From assembly GCF_001949145.1 (NCBI RefSeq), contig NW_019091612.1, positions 264,718 to 312,520 on the forward strand: a DNA stretch of 47,803 nt, in the 5' to 3' direction. Shown one piece after another: positions 1 through 13,600 of the stretch. Position 1 is the first letter of the stretch. Every line of letters starts with the position of its first letter. Origin of the DNA: Acanthaster planci. Its lineage: Eukaryota; Echinodermata; Asteroidea; Valvatida; Acanthasteridae. A program made the translations under genes and the position numbers. The notes below the pieces were generated by a model. That model saw only the letters and a list, made by a program, of their open reading frames with translations, made no database searches and was not told the DNA's origin.

Positions 1-266
1 GAGGGGGTAAGGGGGAAGAGCGATCAAAAGGAAGAGGAGGGGGATCAAAACACAAAATATTACAAAGGGAACATTAGATAGGGAGGACAACGACGCAGGA
101 ACCACATTGCTTAGTAGGAATAATATTAATATTAACTCCTATACAACAACCCCTTCATTTTGCATTACATATTTTTCATTTCTGTCTGAATTTGTCTTCC
201 TATCCCTATTGTAGTTTGTTGAGACTGTCATGATAATTTGTTGGTTTTGTTTGTTTTTGCACACAG
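1..266 (+). other. Intron upstream of the first visible exon
   Basis: A purine-rich (G/A) start is followed by AT-rich sequence and a T-rich tract ending in ACACAG at 266, the acceptor of the first visible exon. That exon needs one base from an earlier exon (incoming phase 1), so the gene continues left of the window. I see no coding sequence here. Confidence 0.6.
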
Positions 267-1697
267 TGACCAAGCGTGGTTTCACTTGCATTCATGAAAC
301 TCTAGAGTACAATGTGGGTGAGGTTGTGAAAGAGGGCGATTGCTCAGCTTGGTAAGTTCAATATGGGGACCAGTGTTAGTTGTTTACCAGCCAAGAAACT
401 GGCCATTTAACAGAAAACTTGTTTTTTGGCCAAAACATAGTGAGCATCCCAAAAAAGGGTTTGTGGTTGTACGTGGTTGAAACTGGTTATAGTGAGAGAT
501 AGACTGCTCTAAATGCTTATTTGTCGAAAATAGTTTACCAGCTAAAAATAGAGTACAAGCCAAAAACTGGTTGCCAGTCTAAAATGCTGGTTTCTAGTCA
601 CAATTACTGTACCTCATGACGGAACCCCGAACTCTCATTGGTGCATTCATGGTCACATGGCAACTGCTATGTTTGCTGTTTACCAAGCGCACATGTGATC
701 GTTCTCGCAAAGAGTATATGCACATGTTTTTAACTGTCGTCTGGCTTACCCCGGGCAACGGTTAAAAATGCATGCGCAGTAGCAGAAAATCCAGGAACTG
801 TGGCCTGGGTGTACTGTGCACCCATGGTGGCGCCAGCCTAGTGACGGAATGCAGCTCATACAAAAAGATGGCGGCACACGTAAAAGACTGAGCGATGCTG
901 AACTGGAAAATCTTGTGGACAATAAGGATGCCTCCTCCACTAAGAAGGTTGTTCAAAATGTGGTGGAAACGCTCAAAAATTACTCTCGCAAAAGGATTGG
1001 ACTTTTCTTTTCTTTCATGATAATGTTTTTATTTTCAGAGGTTATTAAATAAAATTTGTATGAAGTACAGTATAACAAATATTACTCGCTTTATTTTGGT
1101 TGGACAGTCGATGTTAGCTCCCCGAGGTATTGGAAGTTGACTCCGAAAAACTGTCAAACCTCAAGTCATATTATATTTGCATACTAGTACAGAGACAGAA
1201 TGTAAACTTTTAGCAGCTACAAGCTTGTAATCAGCCAAAAACTGATTACCAAACCAAGGTGCTCATAAATATTGGTGTTGGATGGACTTTCGTTTTAGTT
1301 TTGCTGAATTGAAAACAGAATCGTCTTTCTTTTATTAGTGGAACTTGACAAAGACAATTTTATTTTGGTTCTTTTCCTGTCCCTCTCTTTTAAAAGTGTA
1401 TAAAAAGGTCCAAGATGGAGCCTCAACCCTCAGGCCTTAAAAGATGGCTTTAAATTGTTTAAATATATTGCCACCACCCTTCCCAAACCAATTTTGCTTC
1501 TCCCATGGCTTCTGTGTTTGACCTTATTAGCCACATGCATAATGACAGGAGTTTTAGCTTTCACCTCAGAAGCAAACATGACCCAATTCATGGAAACATC
1601 ATTTCTGAATGTTTTTCTTGTCACTCTGTCATTTTTTATAGCGAGTGTCAGTCAGATGGACGCTGGAATTGCCACAGAGACAACCATTTCTGTGACA
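267..1697 (+). CDS. Module U1: pacifastin/VWC-like six-Cys module (exons 267-351 and 1642-1697)
   Basis: The first exon encodes C-x17-D-C-S-A and ends with TG. The second starts with C, rebuilding a Cys codon, and encodes C-E-C, then D-G-R-W-N-C and a last Cys six residues on. The pattern C-x(n)-DC-x-x-C-x-C-x(2,3)-G-x-W-x-C-x(4-7)-C recurs in 14 modules. It matches the pacifastin signature apart from a longer first spacing (usually 9-12), and also the first subdomain of VWC. The second-exon acceptor is TATAG at 1641 and the donor GTGAGT at 1698. The 1290-base intron holds a decayed Crypton-like fragment. Confidence 0.8.
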
Positions 1698-4600
1698 GTG
1701 AGTATCTGTATTTCTTGAGGAATTGAATGAAAATGTAAATTTAGGAATTACTAAATTTCCTTTATTAGGAATTGTTAGTTTTTGAAGCCCATGCATTGCC
1801 CTTTTTAGAATTGATTAATTGAAGTTACTTGCTTGGGTTTATGGCATTAATGATTTCCCCTCCTCTCATCCAGCTCCAATCTCCACCACCCCAGCACCAA
1901 TGTTTCCTTGGCTTCCATCAGGCAAGTCCAGTTGTCTTTTATTTCTTTTAGGTGAAAACTTACTCCTAAAATCGTTTTTTTTTTTTTACTTGCAGTTAAT
2001 AAGTTGTTAAGTTGAGTGTTTTGAAAAAAAATGGGGAACTCTGAAATGGTTTGAAAACCCTTATCCTTACAAATGTCGTACAGTTCTGTTGTTTGTTTTC
2101 GTTTTTCTCGATTTTTTTTTTGCCATCTTTGTGGGTCTTGTCAGGAACATATATCTCCGAAGGAATAGTTTGTCACAAATTGGAACTTTGAACCATGACT
2201 TACTTCTTCATGTAGCTCACTTTAGCTCACTTGTAATTTCTTGTCTATTTTTTAATCATTCTGTACTTTGTTTCAGTGAAAAAAAGGAGTACATTAAAAG
2301 ATGGAGATTATTGAACGTCTTTAGCAGTGAAATATCAATATCTTTTGTGTGCATTTGTTTTCGGTAGGAGTAAGAACTGGTCAGTGTGTTGTAGGTGAGA
2401 GAGTCTTTAACCACGGAGATACTACCACCCTGGATTGCAAGATGTGGTAAGTAAACCAGTGACTTGACTCACAAGGGGAAGGGGCTTGAGGGGGAGGTAT
2501 TTTTGGACCACAACCTTGTCCATTGTTTTTAATGAAGAACCCTTCCTGAGAAATTGTACTCAGCTACAAATGTATCAGATTAACCAAAGTTTCTGTAAAG
2601 TTGTTTGTTAATGCACATAGCCTAAAAAAGCAGCATTGTATTTGAGTCCATCACAAGTTCTTTCACAAGGCCAGTCATAAGTAACAGGGTGAACAAAGGA
2701 ATGCTTTTTTCACAGCTCATTTGAATAGCTTGTGAATTGGCTTAAGACTGATAGACTTGTGATGGACTTGAATAAAACACTGTAAAACAGTGTTTGTAAA
2801 ACTTGCCACTTTGATTTTTGTATCGTCAAGGACTTGGCCATTTGTCTAGTCGCTATACTTCCGCATGATAATAGTGGACTCTTAGCAATAGTTTGTCTTC
2901 CTTGTGGTTTCCTCCAGCACATGTGATACGACTACTGGCTGGTCTTGTGTCAACATCGACGACCACACTTGTGTAGCTCCCCCTGAGGGTGGGTCTTAGC
3001 CACTTTATTTGCAGAAATCACTCCAGGTTTTGCAGTGTCAATTATTTGAAGTTACGATCAATTTTTGTTTTACGACTTCTGAAAAAGTACACAAGCAGAC
3101 TCACTGGTTTAAATCTCTGTGGACTTGGAAATCAATCTTGTGTAGCATAAGATGGCATTTTACTATCTACGTGTAATTATTCAACAGTAGTGTTGTTCTA
3201 GAATGAAAGCTCACATCTGACCCTGTAGCACAGAGGTAAACATGTACAGTCATTTGCAAAAGTTTAGGACCACCCATAGAAAAATGCATTAATCTGAGGG
3301 AAAACCAAACTTAAACCAATCAGTCATGGCAACTTACGTTTATTTTCAATGTGTAACCTTGGTACCTTGGTTGAACATTTTTGACTACATTTCCATGATT
3401 TGACATGTTAGCAGTCTAATATTCAGTGCGCCCTCCCTCATTTCTGATTACTTAGACTAGCTATTTTTTACCCATGCTGCCTTGCAGACAAAATGTCATA
3501 CAAGACCTGCCTTTGCAAAAAAAATTCATTCAAATGGGTATATAGCACTACACTGATGTTTTGCACCACTGTAAAATCATGTTAAGTAATCGGTCAATGA
3601 GACAATGTAATGCAGGCCCAGTGACAGGAAAACCAATAAAATTCCAGGTGGTCTTAAACTTTTGCTAATGACTCTATATTGACAAGTAGTTTCTCTTCAA
3701 GAACGTCACTTTCATAAACAATGTTTGATGTGTTTTTTCTCTGGGTACAGATGACTACTGTAGAATCGACAATCATTTCATCTTCTTCCATGGCCAGACA
3801 GCCAAGAAAGATTGTAACACATGGTAATTAGTTTGACCTCATTGGAACCCTCGCCCCTTTCAAAAGAGGATCATCTTTTTATATTTTGGACATGAGGAAA
3901 GGGTGATTTTTGCAGAGACTGTTTTGAGTCTCTTCCAAAAATGTGTAAAAAGCTCCCAAATTTGTCCTCACCCCACAGAAAGGCCATTAAAGGTTACAAA
4001 AAGGAATAGCCAAACTTGTCGTCACCCCAAGAAAAGAATTTGTTCCCCCCTGAAATTTGGTTCTAGATCTGACCTCACTTTGACACCAGAACACTTCAAG
4101 ACTTTGCCTATGTACGCCATTTTCTTTGACAGTCTCTGTCTATTCCATGGAGAAGTTTGGCAGTAAAGCATAGCATGGAACATGCTAATTTCAGAGACAG
4201 AAAGTACATAAACTAGTGGCATAACACTGGATATTGTCATACGAGTGGAAACGTTTCTCACTAGACAATACTGCTGAGGTTAGCAGAATGTACTCTGCCT
4301 AACTGTTTTGCTGAAGGCAAAGCAATAGTCCTGCTAATTATGGCATCTGAAAGTAGGGTAGGTATGCAGGAAATCTTAACTGATTTACTGTGCAGCTGTT
4401 AACTGGTTCAAAATGACGAGATCAGAAGAAGTCATGTGGAATTTGTTTCAAATGAAATGTTGAATGCATAGAAATGTAGTTGCATGCATACATGTACAAT
4501 GTAGATAAGTCTGTTCTCCAAAACAGTTGTCCCCAAGAAACTCAAGGGTTGTGCCATCAAAATAGGTTAGGTAGAGATATAGGAAAATAACTGTTATTTG

Positions 4601-7600
4601 GAGAAGTTTTACCATTCATTATTGCAATGCAATCAACTCAGTTTGTCAGGTTTAAGTGATTGGTAGACTTTATATGTACAAGCTTTGAGGAGTGTTTGGC
4701 ATTCGTGATGTATTGTTGTTGAAAGAATTTAATCGTTCCAATAAGATCTTTATCTACGTTCTAAGTTTGCTTTCCCGACACCTACATTTTCCTGTTGATT
4801 CCCCTTCCTTTGAACCAGCATCTGCAAGAACAGAGAATGGGATTGTACGCAGATGATTTGCCCAGACAAAACCAACAAGGCGGCATACTTCCACAAGTGC
4901 ACCAATCCGTTGACCAATGAACGCCATAACGACGGCGAGATCATCAAGCGAGACTGTAATGTCTGGTGAGTTTCCCCTCAGACTGACTTTTTTGTATTTG
5001 AATAAACCGTTTATTCTTCCAAAAAAATGTGCACTTGAAATTTGGCACACATTTACAAAATGTTTGCAGAGTGCTTGCTTTGAGTATTAATTGTGATATT
5101 TTTACTCCCAAAGGTGGAGTTATTCAGTAGCTAACCCAACCTCGCTGATCTGCAAAACAATATCTGAATTACTATTATTCCTTTGCCTCTCTGAGATCTA
5201 CAAAAGAGTAAAACTACATGCAGGTTCCCGATCATTCACAATTTTCAAAGTGACCTTTGCAAATCTATTCATCGGGGGTGGTAATTTGTCGACGGAGACT
5301 TCACTTCTAACTAGACAATGGCCTATCTGGATTTTTCACACTGGGATCAGTATTTCAACTCAATTCATAAACAAGAAATGGTGCTGTGAGACCATATGCA
5401 AGAACTCTGATGAGTGGGAGACATAGTTGGCATGCCTATGGCACAAAGTAATCAAAACCAGTTTTCGTTGGAATGTGCACAAATATGTAGTATCTTCATG
5501 TGGCCACCTGACACACAACAGCCATAGTGTTTTGAAGTGTTTTCTACATTTGTGTGTCACCTCGGAGACGTTACTCAGTACTCATTCTTCAAAAGCATTT
5601 GCAAATCTGTCACGTTTTATTAATTCTAGCGTCTGCACCCAAGGTAAATGGGACTGCACTCGTGACCCCTGTGTGGAGGGTACATCTCTTGAAAGTGAAT
5701 ACAGCCTGGCGAACAGGAAAGTGTGCACCACACCCACAGGCCTTCCCTTCCCTCACGGTGCTACCATCAGCCAGGACTGCAATGCATGGTGGGTACACTG
5801 CCTGTTGTCATTTCATTTGTTCCACCTAGTGCTGAAGTTGAAGGTTGATTTTCCAGGGCTATCATGAGACGATTTCAGTCAGGTCAGCATGGTGCTTTAT
5901 TGCTGGTCTTCTGACCTACCGGTTGCATACAAGGCCTGCTGCTCACTTCTTAGTGTGCCAAAACAATTGGTCAGTCTAACTTAACTAATATGAATGGTGG
6001 CAAACGGTTCACATGCATACTCCATTCATTGGTCAGTTCAGCTAAGCGACAGGTTTTGTTTCTCATTTTACAAACGGTCTTAGTTTTGAATTCTTATTCC
6101 AAGAAATTCACCTTGTGCTTGTAGTCTTGTACAGGTAGCTGCACTTGTTTATCATCGTATTTGCATTGTCTCGATGATAAACAGAGTCTAAGGTTTAAGT
6201 AGCCACCTGCCAATTAATCATTTATGTTAATACTTACAATATTGTCATTCTGTGCACCGGAACAAAACAAAGCAATTCATTTTCAGATGCTTCCATCCCT
6301 ACACAAAATCTTTTTTTTTTAGACAAATTTCTCGGTTAGCTTACATGTTTTGACTCCATTGCATTTGCAGTAAGTGTTTTGATGGCAAGTGGCAGTGCAC
6401 CCGTCGATATTGTTCTCCAGAGACCTATCCTAACTCCACCTGCCTGGACGATGTGACCATTTCATTGGTCAAGAGTGGTCAGACCATCCGACGGGGATGT
6501 GATGTCTGGTAAGTGCAGGAGCCAAAATGGTCCCAGGGTAAAAAAGGACGGTGAAGAATTATGACCGTTTCCTTTAACCCATAGATTCTTTGAACATGAA
6601 ATTGATTTTACGGAGACTTTTTGTTTGTAAGAATCCTGCATTTTTGTTCCCTATCATGCTTGCAATCTGACCTCAAGCAGCACAGCTGAATTTTTTGTTT
6701 TTTCTTGTTTTTGGCTTTGCAACTTTTCAGCAGTGCAAGTATTTTTGGTGAGATCAGTGATTTCGTCAAGCACTTGCCAGGACCAAGTTAACTTCCAAAT
6801 ACTGAACTTGTTGGGAGGGAAAAAAGCTGGAAAACACAGGCAATGGAGGATAAATGTACAGAAGTACGATTACAAAATAAAACAATGACTGCAGACCAAC
6901 ACTGTTTGATGAAAAAAAAATTGATTTTTTTTATGACAAAAGTACTCAACAGCATTTGGCTGAGAACTTTTCTTCTTGAAACCAATGTATTCTACAAATT
7001 TGGGAGTGTCTGAAGTCGTCTTAAGTTTCAAGATAACCTTAGCTTTGTGCATTTATCATGCAGATCCTAAGCTTATCTGCTTTGTGTCCTCCTAACCGGG
7101 TCAGTATTTGGCAAAGACTTGGTATTTGAAAAGTACTTGACTGCAACACTGGATAAGATTGACTGTGAACCATGAACTTTGGTATTGTTGTTCTTGGAGA
7201 TGACAAGATGAAGGTCATAACCAATTGGGTCAGTTGGAATGATCAGGAGAGTCCGTCTTAGATGTGTAAAATACTATTTTATTTTTAAGCAAACAAGTAA
7301 TGACATTTACTTTCTGCCGTTTTATTTTATAGCGTTTGTAATGGTGGGAACCTGACATGCACCACTAAGCCTTGTGAAACTAACAACGGTGAGTTAGTTA
7401 GAAGAGACACACAGGAATTAGAGGAGGAACCTGACTTTTTTTAAAATAATGTTACAGCGTCTATTTTGTTTTTGTGTCACGGTTTAACACTTTTTCTTCA
7501 ATATCTCTGGCAAATATTCTGACACCAGTTTTATGAACATTGGACATGTTCTGGCAAAATACTTATTTTTCTGAAACCAGTCACTGCAAAATGACACACT

Positions 7601-10600
7601 GGAGGGCATGAAGTGTAAACAACTGCACCAACAACATCCTTCACTGATATACTTATACATGCATTATAGTAGATGTCTTTACATGCATGCCAAGTTACAA
7701 AATGATTGGGCAAAGGAAAGCCAAGATTTGGGGACAGCTTCTGCACCCCCCCCATCTTTGAGATCACCCAGAACAACCCTGGCTCTTTTAGGGATCACCT
7801 TGCTCTGGTTTCAATGTATTAAATGAGCTGAATCTTTGTGGCACCTAAGGCCAGAGAAATGAACTTACACAGCTCAATTAAACCATAGTAAGATTAAATT
7901 AATGATTGCTGAGGTATCTAGCTTCTAGTTCTACTGTTGCCATCAGCCATCATCAACAGTGGAACCAACTAGAACCAAATGGCAACCGGGGAACTAGAAG
8001 CTACAACCCTGGGTTCATATTTCTGTTCCTTACATCGTCTGACGTTACAGTCATTCTTCTATCATCTGTAGGGATGTGCTTTGATGAGCAGCGTCGTTTT
8101 GTCACCACCTCCACTTCCTTCAACCGTCAGTACCGCCCTGCCTGCAACCCAGATGGTACCTTCCGTCCCATCCAGTGCAACCCTGTGCATGGGGTATGCT
8201 TCTGTGTCACCACCCTCGGCCAGGTGATACCAGGAACCGCTGTCAAGCAGGATACCGGCTCACCCAATTGCTCACCATACACCACGGGTAATGCGTGGAG
8301 CTTTATGGGTAAGCTGACTCCCTCCCCTTCCCTTCCCTTCCCTTCCCCCCCCCCCGGCAGGTTTTTCTGCAAGAATACTTTGAACATTTCATTTGGCGTA
8401 GATAAACTGATTTCTAAGGTTGAAGTTTTGTACTCAAGTCCATCAGAAGTCTCTTCGCATGTCTAGTCATAATTACTTGATTTTTACTTACTACTTTTTA
8501 CTTGATAATTACTTAATTTCATCTGACTTCTTTGCGATTCAGCTTAAGGCTGAACTCTAATCTGTTTTCTAGAGCTAGGTCTAGGTCTTCACTCCATTGG
8601 AAATACATGGAGACGTGTAGACAATAGACCTAGCCGTAGCTCTAGAAGCCCATTTTGGACTCAGCCTGAGACAGGATCAGATGACTTGTGAAAGACATGT
8701 TTGGGACTTGTGATGGTTTTGACTTCAAGGCCAAGGTTAAGCAGCATTTATTTAGAGGCCATGTGTGCTCAGTTGATATTAAGTTTTAAAGAGATTTGCA
8801 CACTTTCATTTTATAATATATAGATGTAGTGATATGGAATTGTATAATGCCAGCGACTGGGGCCGAGTCTATGGTGCCAGCGTGCTATTTTTAGTTACGT
8901 CTACCCGGCTGGAATTGTTTACCGTGTGTGTATATTCTTCATAATAAGCTTAATTCGCCTAAAAATTAGAAAACTGGATAACTAATATTGTTATTGATTC
9001 TTTACTGTAGTTTATTTATTTATATCAGTTTATTTATTTATTCTTTTTATTTATTTATATCTGTTTATCCAACTGCGCATTTAGCACCAATTATAGGATG
9101 AAGTACATGTAACAGTTCTGAAGACAATGAGGAAACGTTCCGTTTTAGAGATGGGCAGAATAAAACCCCAGATAAATATTCTAGGTAAAACCCATGAAAT
9201 CAGGTAGGGACTGAAAACCCAATCCACATGCTGACCTAGGTGGGATTCGAACCCGGGTCACAGGGGTGGAAGGTGAGGAAAGAATCACTACGCCAACTTG
9301 ATTCCCCTTTTGCTTTTTTCCCTGTTTTTTTTCTTTTCTTAACTTTAATGAAGTAAACTATAATTTGATCAAACTTGAGAAGTCAGAGTGGACTGACGGT
9401 GGCAAACCTTTATTATTGATACGGGCTTCTGGGCTTAAATTGCAAGCCTGAGTTTGTCACGTGTAAATACTCTTTCACTTTCAATGCAAGATATCATTGA
9501 TTTATACTCTTTTGGGAGAAGATTTCTGAATTGACCCTGTTTTGTTTCTTACAGCTGTATACGAACCAATGGACGTTCCCCAAACCAACACACAAACAGG
9601 TCAGTGTTTGTCTGCATTCTTAAGATCTAAAATAAAAATTGTCTGTCAAAGCTAATTAATTGAAATATGCATAGTTTTGCCATTTAACTATTATGATAAT
9701 GTTACCTAAGAAATTGGTATATTTACTGCATTAGGAGGTTTAGTTTGTTCAATCCAACACTGGTGAAATTTGCCAGTGCTTACCTTTGCACGACCTTTTG
9801 TTTTCAACCCCCCCCCAGGCAGCGACCCCTGCATTGAGACCACCAGGAACACCGACACCCACCTGACTGGCTACAACACCCCCAAGTGTTTGCGCAATGG
9901 GTTCTTTGCACCCATGCAGTGCGACCTCCACACTGGGGTGTGCTACTGTGTCACCATGGAAGGAGCCACCATCCCGGGCACTGTGATGCACGTCTCCCAA
10001 GGACGGCCCAACTGCGACGTGATTAGAGGTGAGACAGAAGAGCCAGGCTGTGGGAATGGGAGTTCCAACCTTATATACCTAAAATGGGCCTGTGAACAAA
10101 AAAGGATTCTCGTAATACCAGTTGTGCAAACCTTGTGTGGACTATCTAGGGTCATAGAAGGTTACCCCCTCTCTGGAAAACAGTTTTTAGGGGAATTTTG
10201 GGTTAAAGTTATCCATAGAAAAAGGAAGAGGAAAGTCAAGGCAACCATATCTGATCAAAACTCCACATAAAAGGAGTCTTCACAGTGCAACAAAATTAGC
10301 ATCATCACCAAGCTTTCTTAGCTGCAGGAAAACAAAGGAGTGGCCACAGTTGGTAGGTCAACTAAACATGTGTAGGGATCAGTTTGAAATCAAGTCCTTC
10401 ACAAGTCCAGTTCAAAGTCCTTTCCCAAGACCAGTTATAAGTAATAGGGTGAACAGTGACAAAGGAATGCTTTTGTCACAGTTCATGTGAAGAGACTGTG
10501 ATTTAGCTAAGGACTGGTTGACTTTTGATGAACTCAACTGCAACATTGGTATGGCTCTTTGTCTACGTACACAAGATAGGATTATCAACCTGGATATTTT

Positions 10601-13600
10601 CCTGCGTGTTACTCAAGGACAACCTAAATGTGGGGTGACTTGAGGTTGGTGATGCAAAAGAGGAAAGAAGATTGGGATCATCGGGTCCTCGAATTTGGGA
10701 CCGCTTGGGTGCTGTTCAAAATGTGAGCTCCAGAGGAATTGCCACTGGCAAGAGGCCATAAAGATAGATCTATCAGAATGTTGGAATTGGGTAGTGAGGA
10801 TATTCTCATGCATATTCATGATTGAAAGCTGATTCTCATTTGTCCATTCACCATCGCGTGCCAGTCCCCAGTGTTTGCTGTTTACCAGGCATGTACGGGA
10901 GGATCCATGCCCAAGTCAACTGTTAGCTACATGTAGCCAACCCAGGGACAAGTTAATTATACACAGACGTTATAAAGCAATATGTGTTATAGAACTGTTA
11001 GTCAGGAGGCACCTGTAAGCCAAGCATCGCCCCAGATACATACAAAAGAAATTGCAGCTTATGTACCTGCTGATCAGCATTTCAAATGATGCCTGAAATT
11101 GCAATGACAACTGAATATGTGTAGATTACCATATTACAACATCGGTAAAACAGATACATGTACATCTTGGTTGATTTCCTGATTTATTTATCCCTTTTGA
11201 TAATCCAAGAACTATTACCTCAAACTGATAAGGTACTTTTTGATTGGCTACTGTGCTACATGATACCCAGGGGTTGGGCATTGATAAGAGGATTAGGGAT
11301 GAGAAAAGGAGGGCGGAGAGTGGTAAAGGGGAGGGGGTGATCTGGAGCTGTATACCAAAGGCACAACCACTAGTGTGAGTTCTGCTCAAACTATCACCAA
11401 AGGATGGAAACACTATGAGGGGTCAAAGATTAGTTCTGTAAACTACTCAAAAAAAAGGAAATATCAAGTAGTAAGAGAGGTGCTAACTATCTGCCTTGAG
11501 CAGTAGCACCCCCTCATCAGTTGAAAAGAACCAAGTTGGTGAGGAGTGTTCATTTTGTTGGTAGCCAGCGAAGTGCACTACCCAACAAAGGAGTCTGTGT
11601 TGCTAGAAAAGTGGTGACCTCTCTTGGTCCAGCTCAGAGCTCATAATGGACCTGGAGCAATGGTAAATTTGACTCGGATTATCAAACAGTCATATGAATT
11701 CAGGCAAATCAAGTAACTGTCAGTTTGGTTTATATTGCTTGGTTAGTTAGGTTTACTTAAAGTCTTTTTTGTTGTTTTTTTTTTGTTTCAGAGGATGTAC
11801 ATGATGTAACCACTGGTAAGACAAAATGTAGCACAGGAAGAATGGATGGGAGCTATGTGTGTATGTTTGTGTGTTGGGAGTTATGTATCTTAAGTTCATA
11901 ACATTCAGGAGGACGGGCATAAGTCACAGAGGCCTGATCTGTGGATATATTTTAGTCAGTCTTCTCCCTGTTCTGTCTGTCAAATGCATTCTGGAATCTG
12001 GTGATTCTTTATTCAAAGTGAGTCAGAAGAACTCTGCTGACTTTGTTTTGTTGAGAATCATTCCTTTTTTACCTTTTTCATTTCTTTATACTTCAGGATG
12101 TCAAATTCACTGACAGATCAAAGTTACGACTGTAACATTTAATATGTATGACAACTAACAAATAAAGGTCCTGAGATTAATTTTGCTCTATCTCATTGTT
12201 CACAAGATCAAAGTAATCAGAGCTGTGCAATTTGAGATCCAAAGACAGCGAGCTTGCTCAGCTTTTAAGTTCAACCACGTTGTTTGTCGAAGTGTTACAA
12301 GTTTACAGATTGTATCTTTAGGACATGTTTACAGGCTTTGAGTACAGTACAGTAATGTTTTTAATTCCCCACTCTCCAACCCAGAGGATATGACCCCATG
12401 CCAGCAGGAGAGAGCCACGGCAGAGCATTACAAGCTCCCCTTTGTGCCTGAATGCAACCAGCTTGGTTACTACCAACCCATCCAGGTCAACACGATGCTC
12501 GGCGTTCGCTTCTGCGTGGACACAAATGGCGTTGTCATCCCACACACCATCACCAAATCTAGCAACTTGCACTGCGACAACATCGGTCAGTTGAATTACT
12601 GACACTCTGTGTCATTGCCGAGTTTATACAGCACCCGAATAGATCCTTGTCATGTGACTGGTGAACTGCCAGTCACGTGACGTGAAAATGCATGCTAGCG
12701 CTACACTTGTTAAAGTGCTGTCGTGTCATCCTGCACATGAAACAGCAGGTGGCAAAATGATAAAACCTGAAGCGTCCTTTTATCTAATAAAGAAATTTCT
12801 GAACCCATAAGTGATGCCGGTACCTCAAAAGAAACAAATTAAGTTTGCTGTCTGAAGGGCAACCATCAAGTTACATGCAAAGAGGATTATTGAGGCATAG
12901 TATAAAGCCACACACTGGTTCTCTTGCTGATGCCTTTTGCACATATAAACTGTGCATGTGACGTATTTAGTTTGGTACAACATCCCAGTTCAACTTACCT
13001 AACAACTTTTCTCTACAACATGTCATCAAAAGTTATAGGAATTGTCATATTTTAGTCCCAGAAAGCCCAGGAAAAATCATGGAAATTAGGTTTCAGATTT
13101 GTGCAGAAACCCTGATGACATGATACGTACTTCTGACACTCAAGTTGGGGCGTGGATTTATAACTAAATATACATGTAGTGTGATGATATAGGGTGAATT
13201 TTTCTTTAAATTTTGCATAGTTGACAGCGAGGATGTTGAGCCATACACCAACAAAGTTGATGAGAATCATGCTCCGCTGATCTTCCAGACTTATCCTATC
13301 AAGGATGCCATCCACAGTAAGTATGGGCTTCAAGAATCTGGCCATGAACGAGAAAAGCCACAAATTACTGGCCTCTGGCCTCGAAATCTACGGCCACCAA
13401 ATTTACTAACCACAGAATACAGACCACAAACTCACCACAACAAACTCACTACCAAATACAGAGCTAGATGAAAAGTGTGGATACTGGGCTGCAAAATGGT
13501 CATATTAAACTAAAAAAACGAGGGTTAACAAGTCAAGGCCACAAAAAATATGGCCGACAATTTCTGTTGTAGTGGCCTGGGTACTTTTGTTATACTGATT

